8,066 bases of DNA from Phycisphaerales bacterium (GCA_030612785.1 JAUWNF010000134.1:1-8066); one strand, 5' to 3'; shown: positions 1 to 7,125, counted from the stretch's first letter. A program made the numbers and translations. Notes: generated by a model not told the origin, from the sequence alone.

Positions 1-1266
1 CTCAATATTGGCGAGCACATCCTGGGTTTCCCTCCTCTTGTCGGAGAGCGCCTCGCGCTGCCGGAGGTAGGCCCACGTTTCGTTGAGGTGATCCAGCATC
101 CACCGGGCCTGGTCGTTGCGCGGATCGATGACCACCACCTGCTCCAAGATGTCGATGGACGCCGCGTAATCCCGGTTCTTGCGATGGTCGGCGGCTTGCT
201 CCATCAGCGCGTCGACTCTGCGCAGCTTGTTCCTGCGCTGTTCGGCGAGGCGCGCGGTGTTCTTAACGGCGATCTCATTGCGGGTCTTGCGGACCTGCTC
301 CTGGTTATCGCGGCGCTCCTCGTCCTCCACGAACCTGGCCAGAGAGTCCACCTCGGCCCGCAGACTCTCGTATCGTGACAGCGGTTCGGCGAACTCCCTC
401 CCCGACTCCACGATCTGGCGGGCGCGCAACAGGGCCTGCTTGGCCAAGTCAAAGCGGTTACCGATCACGTGGGCGCGGGACTCGGCTTCGGCATCGCGAT
501 AGGACGCCACCACCCGTTGCCAGCGAATCCGATTGGTCCGCTTGATCTTCTCGACCATGCTCACCGACCCGGATTCCACTTTCACGTGGGCGCGAACCCG
601 CTCGATACCGGACACCGCCTCGGGATACCCCGGTACCACTATTAGCGCGCGATTGAACAGCTCCAGCGCCCCCTCGAGGTGCCCGCGATCCAGCGCGAGA
701 TAGCCGCGCTGCGTCAGAACTCTGGCCTCCGCCGTACGATCATCTCCCGACACGGTCGGGGCGGATGCGGGAGGCGGGCTGAGGGGCTCCGACACGCGTT
801 CCGTCGGGGCGTCCTCCTCGGCAGTAGGCGGGGTGACGTCGGGTTCTATCTGGGCGCGATTCTTCCGCGCAGCAACGTCGCGGAGCCCTTCCTCAGCGGT
901 CTGGCGGATAGTTGCGAGGGCGTATTCGTTCTCCAATACGCTCTCGAAGAGCGCCTCGGCCTCGGCGAAGTTTTCCGCCATCAAGGCCGCCTGGGCCTCC
1001 TCGACCTCCCGGTTGGCCTTGTCCACCATGTTGAGCGCCACGCTGACACGATCCACGTATTCATCGCGGAGGGCGCGTTCTTCCTCCGTGAGCGCATCGC
1101 GATCAACGTTGAGCAACACTTCCTGGGCGGCCATGTATTTGCCTTCGTCGAAGAGCGCAATGCCCTTTTGGAGCATCTGCGACGCTTCGTCGGCTGCGGC
1201 CCAAGTGGGAACCGCCAGGCACAGACTGAGCATCGCAATCCGGCTCAGAAGCCTCAAGCTTTGCAA
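1..1266 (-). CDS. Secreted TPR protein, probable N-terminus of a PilQ/GspD-class secretin (partial, runs off left edge)
   Basis: An open frame of 422 codons enters from a TTG start and is still open at the window edge, so the C-terminus is missing. Residues 1-25 form a Sec signal peptide: basic n-region (R5, R9), hydrophobic core, and an Ala-Ala-Ala cleavage site before D26. The mature part is helical with TPR-like repeats near 30-55, 88-115, 180-215 and 352-390. The clearest is the last, with the pattern RDYAASIDILEQVVVIDPRN. A Pro-rich linker lies at 141-171, and 310-350 is strongly charged and probably coiled coil. No secretin N-domain or beta-barrel is visible in this part. The secretin call comes from position, downstream of PilM/PilN, PilO-like and PilP-slot genes, and from my recollection that planctomycete secretins carry long TPR N-termini. 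It could instead be a PilF-like TPR pilotin. Secreted TPR protein: near certain; secretin: moderate. Confidence 0.6.
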   Translation of the reverse strand, partial: MQSLRLLSRIAMLSLCLAVPTWAAADEASQMLQKGIALFDEGKYMAAQEVLLNVDRDALTEEERALRDEYVDRVSVALNMVDKANREVEEAQAALMAENFAEAEALFESVLENEYALATIRQTAEEGLRDVAARKNRAQIEPDVTPPTAEEDAPTERVSEPLSPPPASAPTVSGDDRTAEARVLTQRGYLALDRGHLEGALELFNRALIVVPGYPEAVSGIERVRAHVKVESGSVSMVEKIKRTNRIRWQRVVASYRDAEAESRAHVIGNRFDLAKQALLRARQIVESGREFAEPLSRYESLRAEVDSLARFVEDEERRDNQEQVRKTRNEIAVKNTARLAEQRRNKLRRVDALMEQAADHRKNRDYAASIDILEQVVVIDPRNDQARWMLDHLNETWAYLRQREALSDKRRETQDVLANIE

Positions 1267-1279
1267 AGGAACTCCTCCT
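1264..1279 (-). promoter_or_regulatory. Strong Shine-Dalgarno that fixes a TTG start
   Basis: On the minus strand AGGAGG (1279-1274) is followed by a 7-base spacer and TTG (1266-1264). The next in-frame ATG is codon 12 (1233-1231). It lacks such a site and would remove the basic residues that begin the signal peptide. The frame stays open upstream to a TGA at 1383-1381, but no other candidate has a comparable ribosome site. The TTG is therefore the best start. Confidence 0.8.
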
Positions 1280-1293
1280 ATGCTGGGCGTGGT

Positions 1294-1308
1294 CCCGGAA
1301 GAACCGGG
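1294..1308 (-). repeat. Small GC-rich hairpin in the leader of the secretin-like gene
   Basis: Arms CCCGG (1294-1298) and CCGGG (1304-1308) surround a 5-base loop. On the transcript it lies about 14 bases upstream of the AGGAGG site and 28 bases upstream of the TTG. It does not cover the ribosome site, so it may only stabilise the 5' end or keep the site open. Five-base GC arms are common in such DNA, so this is weak evidence on its own. Confidence 0.3.
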
Positions 1309-1365
1309 GGACTCTGCCCTCTGGTGGGTGCGGGACCACGGGTAACGGCGTATCGGCTGATGGAC

Positions 1366-1392
1366 GGTACGCACCACGCCTCACGGCGTACC
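1366..1392. repeat. Inverted repeat upstream of the secretin-like gene, possible operator
   Basis: GGTACGC (1366-1372) and GCGTACC (1386-1392) are perfect 7-bp arms, 20 bp centre to centre, with a 13-bp spacer. A second, competing pair, ACGCC (1376-1380) and GGCGT (1385-1389), overlaps it. The repeat lies just downstream of the promoter-like sequence at 1412-1440, where a repressor or activator could act. No regulator gene is seen nearby, so an operator role is conjecture. Confidence 0.3.
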
Positions 1393-1411
1393 ATAACATT
1401 CGCAACCGGGA

Positions 1412-1440
1412 AGTCTAAAGCTCCAGACCGCCGGATGCAA
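1412..1440 (-). promoter_or_regulatory. Weak sigma70-like promoter for the secretin-like gene
   Basis: On the minus strand TTGCAT (1440-1435), a 17-base spacer, then TAGACT (1417-1412). The match to TTGACA/TATAAT is 3 of 6 and 4 of 6 with ideal spacing. It would give a leader of about 140 bases before the TTG. The match is too weak to be sure; the neighbouring terminator-like stem and unusual gap length make it more plausible. Confidence 0.3.
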
Positions 1441-1524
1441 GTCGCCGGGCTCTGGATATCGGGTCACCCGGACCGGCTCTGGTCGAATCGCTCCGGCGCG
1501 GCGGGATCGCACAGCCGCCCCTGG

Positions 1525-1562
1525 AAAAGCCGTGCTGCAATCCCTTGCTTGAATCGGCACGG
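1525..1562 (-). terminator. Possible weak intrinsic terminator after the 617-residue gene
   Basis: On the leftward transcript CCGTGC (1562-1557) can pair with GCACGG (1535-1530), and a nested 4-bp stem GCAA/TTGC (1548-1545 with 1540-1537) sits inside. The outer stem is followed by C and four U (1528-1525). It starts about 42 bases after the stop codon of the upstream gene. The long interior loop and short U-run make it weak; partial read-through into the secretin-like gene would be expected. Confidence 0.35.
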
Positions 1563-1604
1563 TGCGGGCCAAAGCCAGCGACCCCTTGAGTCTTGAAACC
1601 GCCT

Positions 1605-3458
1605 CTAGGGTCTTCCCGGCGTGGTCCGCTTCCCGACCTCTTCCTTCATCTTCTTGTAGCTGTCGGACCGCTTATCCACGTTGAGCAGCCGCTCGTGCAG
1701 TTCGCCCGCGGAGTCGAGGTAGACCATGGCCACGGTGGGCTTGGGCTTGGCCAGCGTGATGGTGCCGCGACGTACCTTACGAGCGCGGTAGGAGCGCTTG
1801 AAGTCCAGATCAACCACGGTCGCGCCGGTGCTGAAATCGATGGGTTCCTTCGGTCCGGCGGCGTCGACTTTCACGTACTCCTTACCACCGATAGCATCGC
1901 CTACGGTTACATGGAAGGAGGTCTTCATCCAGGTGCCCTTGTGCCATTTGAAGACGTCCACCTTGCCGAGTTGGTCTTTCTCCTTCTTGCCCACCAGGAA
2001 GAACTCGGTGTCGTAGGGAATCGGGATGTCGTCCGATGGCGGAGACCACTCGCCCTCCAACAGAACGACTTGGGCGTCCTCGGAGTTGTTCAATTCCTGC
2101 GTCGCGCCGGCGAAGTTGTTGTACATCAGGGCGCGCATGCGGTACTGGTACGCTTTGCCGCTGACCACGCTTTCCGGCAACGCATCGTGAACCCACAGCG
2201 GCTGAGTCGGCGACAACTCGCGAGGCAGCTCGCGCGGCAGACCGTCTTTCTCACGTTTGTCCGCCTCTCTCTCTTTTTTGGCCGTCTCCGTGGCCGCCAG
2301 CTCGAGCATCTCCTCACGTTGATCTCGCTGCGCGTTGTTGAAGTAATTGTCGGCGGTGCGCTTCAGCTCTTCGAGGCGGCTGGCGGCTGCTTTGTAACAA
2401 CCTTGTGCGATCCACTCTTCCACTTCATCGAGCGCTGCCTTCACCGCCCCTTCCGGGTCAGTCTCGGGATCGGGAGGCCTTTCGCTTGGCGGGTGGGGAT
2501 AGCGGTCCTGTCGCGGGCAGTTCCCGCGCATCTCGCCGAACCACACCTCGTCATCGAGGAGCAGCAGGTCGACTTCCAGGAGGGCTTCCAACGGCTTGCG
2601 GAGCCAATACGCCCCATAGGCAACGGGCGGCGGCATCGGCCGGATCAGCTCCAGTTGGCGATCCGCATTCCGCACCACCCTGGAGAAGCGCACGATCTCG
2701 CCGCGCTGGTCGTCCGGAATCATCATCTTGCCGTCGATCTCCTCGAGCTCCAGATACGGAGGCTTGGGCCGAACCAGGGGGGCATACGTCTCGACCTTTT
2801 CCCATTCACCGTAGGTGCCGTCCCAACGTCGCTCGCGGCGTTGGAGGTCCGCACCGACCATGTAGGGCACCGCGCGCCCGGGCGGGTAGTTCTTCTCGAG
2901 GGCCCGTTGAGCCTGGGCGTCCACGTCGAACTCCGCCGCCACCGTCGCCCAGTTGACCGTCCGGACATAGGACATGTCCTGGCCCCTGATTTCGTTCCAT
3001 TTGCGGTAGTACTCGTCAGGGGGGATCGGTAGGGCGGCAACCGAATCCGCCGGCAGCAGCGCCGCTCCGCTCCGCCCGATGACAACCACCGGCTTGCTCA
3101 AAGGCAGCACCCGGACCAATTCGAGATTGCCGATTTCCTCGGTCTTGAGTTGGGGCACCCGTGGGCCGAACGGCACCGGGGACAGCAGCGCCGACGCCAG
3201 AATGGGCGGAGGCTCCGGAGGTGGTTCCACCTTCTCGACCTCGATTCGCGAGTTGCGGATTCTCTCGCGCAGCAGCTTGGCCTCGTCCGCGACTTTGTCG
3301 TAGATGCTTTTCGGTCCCACCGCTTCCTGGCTGACCAGCATGGTATTCGGAGAGGAGACCAGATACTTGACCACCACGCCCGCGACCAGCAGGACGGTCA
3401 GCGCGAGTACGCCTTTCTCCAGATGCCTTTCAACCGGGCTGACTGCTTCCTTGGCCAT
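1605..3458 (-). CDS. Single-pass inner-membrane protein in the PilP/GspC slot of the pilus cluster
   Basis: 617 residues: a short cytoplasmic N-terminus, one membrane helix at about 16-34, then a large extracytoplasmic region. This topology fits an inner-membrane partner of a secretin. Residues 72-86 are proline-rich (PPPEPPP). Residues 335-405 are helical and charged. Around 420-480 is a beta-rich stretch starting W-V-H-D and containing SGKAYQYRMRALMYNN, which resembles a fibronectin-III-like strand pattern. A related beta segment follows at 484-530. I recall similar proteins, with an HD...GKxYxYRxR motif, at planctomycete pilus loci, but cannot name a Pfam family. PilP is far smaller and a lipoprotein; no lipobox is present, so equivalence to PilP or GspC is by position and topology only. 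An AGGAGGAG site 8 bases before the ATG fixes the start. Confidence 0.85.
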   Translation of the reverse strand: MAKEAVSPVERHLEKGVLALTVLLVAGVVVKYLVSSPNTMLVSQEAVGPKSIYDKVADEAKLLRERIRNSRIEVEKVEPPPEPPPILASALLSPVPFGPRVPQLKTEEIGNLELVRVLPLSKPVVVIGRSGAALLPADSVAALPIPPDEYYRKWNEIRGQDMSYVRTVNWATVAAEFDVDAQAQRALEKNYPPGRAVPYMVGADLQRRERRWDGTYGEWEKVETYAPLVRPKPPYLELEEIDGKMMIPDDQRGEIVRFSRVVRNADRQLELIRPMPPPVAYGAYWLRKPLEALLEVDLLLLDDEVWFGEMRGNCPRQDRYPHPPSERPPDPETDPEGAVKAALDEVEEWIAQGCYKAAASRLEELKRTADNYFNNAQRDQREEMLELAATETAKKEREADKREKDGLPRELPRELSPTQPLWVHDALPESVVSGKAYQYRMRALMYNNFAGATQELNNSEDAQVVLLEGEWSPPSDDIPIPYDTEFFLVGKKEKDQLGKVDVFKWHKGTWMKTSFHVTVGDAIGGKEYVKVDAAGPKEPIDFSTGATVVDLDFKRSYRARKVRRGTITLAKPKPTVAMVYLDSAGELHERLLNVDKRSDSYKKMKEEVGKRTTPGRP

Positions 3459-3464
3459 CGCAGC

Positions 3465-3488
3465 AACTCCTCCTGGGGAACAGGAGTT
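3465..3488 (-). promoter_or_regulatory. Hairpin able to hide the Shine-Dalgarno of the 617-residue gene
   Basis: The 86-bp spacer before the gene contains two alternative, mutually exclusive pairings that both take in the AGGAGGAG ribosome site (3474-3467). One pairs AACTCCT with AGGAGTT (3488-3482 with 3471-3465, 7 bp, 10-base loop). The other pairs CTCCTG with CAGGAG (3486-3481 with 3475-3470, 6 bp, 5-base loop). Either would mask most of the site 8 bases ahead of the ATG. This suggests the gene is translated efficiently only when the fold is opened, for example by ribosomes arriving from the upstream gene. It is seen in sequence; the function is inferred. Confidence 0.5.
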
Positions 3489-3544
3489 TCAACGTGTCAT
3501 CTGAGTCCCGGCGTATCCTGGGAAAGCCGGTCCCACATCGTTCC

Positions 3545-4771
3545 TTAATCCTCGGGCTCCTTCTCGTCCTCCGGGCGCTCCGCCCCCAACTCCTCTAAAA
3601 TGACCTTGGGCATGAGGCGCCGGTAGATGTCCGCGAAGTAATAGGCCTCAAAGTCCATAACCAGCGTGACCGCCGGATCTTCGCCGTAGATCTTGTCGGT
3701 CATACCAAGATTGGCGGGCACCACCCGATAAGCAACGCGCAGCGGCGTGTAGAACCGGTCCCCGCAAATCTCCTTGAGAACGATCGGGATTTGGCGGGCG
3801 TCCACCACCAGCTTAACGGTGAATTGGAGCACGTCGTACAGTCCATCAGGCTCGGAGTAGTAGTCGGTGAGGGATTCGTACTTGGTTCCCGGCGGATTGG
3901 CCGGCCCTGTGCTGCCCGGCTGGGCCGGAGGGCTGCCTTCGGAGTCCTCGAACACGTAATTGGAGACGCGAATTGAAATCACGTCCTTGACCGGCAGCAA
4001 CCCCACCCAGGGTTCGACATCTTGCTCCTTGAGCTTGTCCGCGGCCTCTTCGTTGATGCGGGCCAGCGCCTCGATCACGTCCTGCTGCACCCAGAGCGTC
4101 CGCTGGGCATCCCAGAACCGTCCCGGCGGGGTTGAGATGTCCGCCTTGCGCACAGTATCGATGACGTGCAGGGAATCGAGATTCGCATAGCAGTATATCT
4201 CCTGGGCCTTGACCAGGGCCGCCCGGGCCGGCGCCGACGTCCGCGCCTCTTCAACGGTGATCAGACCGGATTTGTTGGCGGGTTTCTCCTCCTCGTCGGA
4301 CTTGTCCTTCTCAGCGAAGGGATCTCCGCGGCGCGGCCCTTCGTTGCGGATCTTCTCTTTCATGTCGAAGATGTCGCGATCCGTGGGGGGCTCGCCGGCC
4401 TTGAGCAAATTCAGCAGGCGATCGATTTCGGCCACGTAGGCGTCTCTGTAGTCTTCTTTTTTCTGCCCACGTGGTTCCGGAAAAACCCCAGGCACCAGCG
4501 GTTCCCGGCGGTTTACCTGGTGTGCCCAGTCAATAACCTCTTGGTAGCTCACTTTGACAGCCGCCACCCGGTCGTTCTCGTCGTTGATGGCCTGCATGTT
4601 CACCGTGGGAGGGCGCTTCGCCATGCCCAGTTGCCGCAGGAGACCGCCGGCATCGTTCATCCGGGTACGAACCTCGGTCATGGACCGGACTCCAACGGCG
4701 GCCAGCACGATCCCCGCACTCGCCACCACCCCACAGATAATAAAGAACAGATTCCGCTTTAGTATATCCAT
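3545..4771 (-). CDS. PilO/GspM-like single-pass inner-membrane alignment protein
   Basis: 408 residues with a short cytoplasmic N-terminus (MDILKRN), one membrane helix at about 8-28, a helical region from 31 to about 90, a charged low-complexity stretch near 140-168, and a C-terminal alpha/beta region. Residues 311-350, with the pattern YDVLQFTVKLVVDARQIP, look like the beta-strand core of the ferredoxin-like domain of PilO and GspM. The family is called from topology, this motif and position directly after the PilM-PilN fusion; sequence resemblance to classical PilO is slight. It is about twice the usual PilO length (about 200 residues), the excess lying in the middle region. In the T4P or T2SS model it would dimerise with the PilN-like part in the periplasm. 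The ribosome site is weak (GGAAG, 8 bases before the ATG), 79 bp after the pilM stop. Confidence 0.7.
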   Translation of the reverse strand: MDILKRNLFFIICGVVASAGIVLAAVGVRSMTEVRTRMNDAGGLLRQLGMAKRPPTVNMQAINDENDRVAAVKVSYQEVIDWAHQVNRREPLVPGVFPEPRGQKKEDYRDAYVAEIDRLLNLLKAGEPPTDRDIFDMKEKIRNEGPRRGDPFAEKDKSDEEEKPANKSGLITVEEARTSAPARAALVKAQEIYCYANLDSLHVIDTVRKADISTPPGRFWDAQRTLWVQQDVIEALARINEEAADKLKEQDVEPWVGLLPVKDVISIRVSNYVFEDSEGSPPAQPGSTGPANPPGTKYESLTDYYSEPDGLYDVLQFTVKLVVDARQIPIVLKEICGDRFYTPLRVAYRVVPANLGMTDKIYGEDPAVTLVMDFEAYYFADIYRRLMPKVILEELGAERPEDEKEPED

Positions 4772-4850
4772 GGGTTACGCTTCCGCTTTTCGAGCAGGCA
4801 CCGGCCCGCGAACGAGCATCGCCGCCTCGGGTGAACGATTCCTTGATCGC

Positions 4851-6929
4851 CTAACCACCCGTTTCGTCGCCCTCTTCTCCTTCGGTCGTTTCCTTCTCCA
4901 AGGCCGATTCCGGAAGGTCTGCCAGCACGACGTCAAAAACCATGTCAAACTCGTAGTCCTCGTTCATCACCTCTTCGGTGACCGGATCGATGATGTCTTC
5001 AACCGCCTGCTGGTCCTGCGGTTTGCCGGGTGGTGGCTGTCCAGTGCGGCCGCCGCGTCGGCTTCCTCTTCGCGGCTGGCGCTTGGGGGCCTTGCTCTGC
5101 CCCGGTCCGGACGCGGTGGCCCCCAGAGGCTTGCCCTTGGTGAGCCAGATTCGGTTAATGTAGAAGCCCTGGTCGGGCACCCGCCCCTGGGTGCGGAGTT
5201 TTTCCGTGAACTCCCGAGTGACAAAGGCCACCCGGTCTTTATGAGGCGTACGGCACTTGAGCTGGATCAGGAAGCCGTAACGCTCCTCGTCTTCGTCGGC
5301 TTCGATTTCCTTCAGGTCGGTTTCGCCGGAGAGGTCCTCGAACTTGCCGGTGACTTGTTCGTCGTCCAAGTTGACGTAGAACCGGGCGCGGAATCTCTCG
5401 AGGTATATGCGCGTACGCTGGTCTCGCGCGACTTGTTCGGCGGCGGTGCGGTACGCCTCGGGTCCGATTGCTTGGGCGAGTTCCTCATGGGGCTTCGGTA
5501 GGGCCTCATGAACCACCTTCAGGATATCGAACCAGATCTTCTTGTTGTCGCGCAGTTCCAGAATCTCGTCGATCTTTTCCAGTTCATCCTTGCCCTGCCC
5601 GGCGACCTCGTGGTACTCGTTCTTCAGCTTTTTGGAGGCGGCGAGGATCTTACGCGCCTGGTCACCGGGGGTACCGCTGACCCCCTGTTCGATAATCCGG
5701 TTGGCGTCTTCGAGGCTTGCCACCATACCTGGGGCACCCTCGTTCCTATTCAACTCGGCCGTGTCGATGAACTGGCGGGCCCAGATTACGCCGGCGGTCA
5801 ACAGCAGGCAAGCCGCCGCCGCGCCGAAGAAAGGTCTCTTCTTTCGCCAGACCACGGCGCGGGCGATTTCCGGCGGCAGCAAGTTCGTACTGATCGTCGA
5901 CAGCTTCAAACCCTGTAGCCCCAGACCGTACGCCACCCCGAAGCTGAGTACGTTATCCTCCAGGGCGGACAGGTCCGCCCCCTCGGCCGGTACTAGCTTA
6001 TCGAAGCGCTCGGGGCGCTCGACGTTCATGCCCAGATTCTGCTGCAGGTACTTCTGAAGACCGGGAAGCTTGAACGCGTTGCCCAACCCGGTCACCTTGT
6101 CCAACTCCGCGTCCCGGTGCGTCGAGGTGTAGAACCCGATCGAGCGCTGCAACTCCTGCACCAAATCGGCGAACACCGGGCGCATGGTCTGGAAGATCTG
6201 GCGGGCGTACTTGCTAGTGGCCGCCGTGCGCTTGAGGGCCTCCGCCTTGCCGAACGAAAGCTTGAACGACTTAACCAGCGTGTCCGTAAAGCTGTTGCCC
6301 CCCAGTGGAATGGTCCGCGTCCACAGGCCGTATGGCGAGGCGATGACCAGGTCGGTGTTCTCCGCCCCGATGTCCAGCAGCACGGTGGTCTTTCCCGAGA
6401 GCAGCCCGTCGAAATGGATGCAGTTGTACAGTGCCAAAGGGGCCGACTGCACCGCCGCCGGCTCGATCCCCGCGTGCTCGTAGTACAGCAGGTAATCACG
6501 AATCAGGTCGCGCTTCATCGCGAAGATGCCGACTTCGATGTCCGGGGTGTCCTCCTCCTGGAAAGTCTGGTAGTCCCAGATCACCTCGTCCATGTCGAAG
6601 GGGATTTGCTGTTCCGCCTCGTAGCGCACGATTTCGGCGATTTTCTTGGTTTCCACCGGGGGGAGCTTGCTGAAGCGGGCCAGGGTGTGCTGGCCCGGCA
6701 CGCCCACCACCACTGGGGTGTCGGTGATGTCGTTGCGGGACAGGAAAGTCTCCAACGCCGTCGCGATCAGCGCCTCGCTATCCGCGTCGGGCTGCGAGAG
6801 GATCTGCTCATGCTCGATGAAATCCATCGCGAGCAGTTCGAGCTTCCCCTCCGCCCCCGCGCGGAGCTTGAGCGCTTTGAGGGCACACTTGCCGACGTCG
6901 AGTCCCCAAACCGTTAGTCCGCTGGCCAT
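4851..6929 (-). CDS. pilM: PilM actin-like protein fused to a PilN-like membrane domain
   Basis: 692 residues against about 350 for ordinary PilM. Residues 1-340 are PilM: phosphate-1 loop GLDVG (9-13), the family motif YEAEQQIPFDMDE (103-115), phosphate-2 loop LLDIGAENTDL (184-194), LGGNSF (209-214) and the adenosine-site motif TGLGNAFKLPGL (280-291). This cytoplasmic ATP-binding protein normally grips the N-terminal (I)NLLP peptide of PilN. Here NLLPPE occurs in the same chain at 349-354, followed by a basic stretch and a membrane helix at about 367-384. After it come an interrupted coiled coil (about 400-460) and a PilN-like segment starting KIWFDILKVVHEALPK (464-479). Residues 611-630 are Arg/Gly-rich and 675-692 acidic. 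The membrane helix places the rest in the periplasm. The fold order equals that of T2SS GspL. GAGGAG and GAGAGG sites lie 8 and 5 bases before the ATG. First gene of the leftward group. Confidence 0.92.
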   Translation of the reverse strand: MASGLTVWGLDVGKCALKALKLRAGAEGKLELLAMDFIEHEQILSQPDADSEALIATALETFLSRNDITDTPVVVGVPGQHTLARFSKLPPVETKKIAEIVRYEAEQQIPFDMDEVIWDYQTFQEEDTPDIEVGIFAMKRDLIRDYLLYYEHAGIEPAAVQSAPLALYNCIHFDGLLSGKTTVLLDIGAENTDLVIASPYGLWTRTIPLGGNSFTDTLVKSFKLSFGKAEALKRTAATSKYARQIFQTMRPVFADLVQELQRSIGFYTSTHRDAELDKVTGLGNAFKLPGLQKYLQQNLGMNVERPERFDKLVPAEGADLSALEDNVLSFGVAYGLGLQGLKLSTISTNLLPPEIARAVVWRKKRPFFGAAAACLLLTAGVIWARQFIDTAELNRNEGAPGMVASLEDANRIIEQGVSGTPGDQARKILAASKKLKNEYHEVAGQGKDELEKIDEILELRDNKKIWFDILKVVHEALPKPHEELAQAIGPEAYRTAAEQVARDQRTRIYLERFRARFYVNLDDEQVTGKFEDLSGETDLKEIEADEDEERYGFLIQLKCRTPHKDRVAFVTREFTEKLRTQGRVPDQGFYINRIWLTKGKPLGATASGPGQSKAPKRQPRRGSRRGGRTGQPPPGKPQDQQAVEDIIDPVTEEVMNEDYEFDMVFDVVLADLPESALEKETTEGEEGDETGG

Positions 6930-6961
6930 CGGTTCCTCTCCTCGATGGATGGGCCACGCTT

Positions 6962-6997
6962 GCGGTCAGGCGACCGCCGGGTTACATTCGGCGACCG
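6962..6997. repeat. Hairpin and direct repeat in the pilM leader
   Basis: GCGGTC (6962-6967) and GACCGC (6972-6977) form a perfect 6-bp stem with a 4-base loop. The 8-mer GGCGACCG of the right arm (6969-6976) recurs at 6990-6997, 21 bp away or two helical turns. On the pilM transcript the second copy could compete for pairing, giving two alternative folds about 20-60 bases before the ribosome site. The same-face spacing would also suit a DNA-binding protein. Function is unknown. Confidence 0.35.
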
Positions 6998-7006
6998 TGG
7001 AGGCCA

Positions 7007-7035
7007 AGTATCACCCAATGGCGCCGCGCTGTAAA
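7007..7035 (-). promoter_or_regulatory. Proximal sigma70-like promoter for pilM
   Basis: On the minus strand TTTACA (7035-7030), a 17-base spacer, and GATACT (7012-7007): 5 of 6 and 4 of 6 matches with ideal spacing. Transcription would start near 7000, giving a leader of about 70 bases that includes the hairpin at 6962-6977. This is the best placed promoter candidate for the pilM group. Confidence 0.45.
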
Positions 7036-7125
7036 GCGGGTCGGCCTAATCCCCCGTCGGCCCGCCCGAAGGCCGCCTGGTTTGGTGAACGCCTCCGGTC
7101 GCGCCGCGCATGGGTTAAACCTCCG

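Larger units (their letters stand above)
1267..1604. other. 338-bp non-coding gap inside the pilus gene cluster
   Basis: I see no credible gene here. Frames crossing it on either strand lack ribosome sites and have arginine/proline-rich random-looking products. It is about four times longer than the other two gaps of the cluster (79 and 86 bp). In leftward order it holds a terminator-like stem with four U, a weak sigma70-like promoter, a 7-bp inverted repeat, and a small GC-rich hairpin just upstream of the Shine-Dalgarno of the secretin-like gene. Together these suggest the left gene can be transcribed apart from the pilM group. Confidence 0.6.

Noticed and set aside
1448..1491. Direct repeat GGCTCTGG, two copies about 30 bp apart
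   Set aside because: Eight bases in GC-rich DNA with no third copy or regular period; chance is a sufficient explanation.
679..1596. Plus-strand frame of about 305 codons antisense to the secretin-like gene and the gap
   Set aside because: No ribosome site and no domain. The opposite strand carries a signal peptide and TPRs in an unbroken frame.
1593..3032. Plus-strand frame of about 479 codons antisense to the 617-residue gene
   Set aside because: It is the mirror of a GC-rich coding strand. The minus-strand product has a membrane helix, ordered domains and a strong ribosome site; the plus-strand product is His/Arg/Leu-rich with no recognisable domain.
4554..5501. Plus-strand frames antisense to the 408-residue gene and pilM (also 4166-4762, 5508-5918, 6117-6917)
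   Set aside because: They overlap well-supported minus-strand genes, have low-complexity products and show no start signals.
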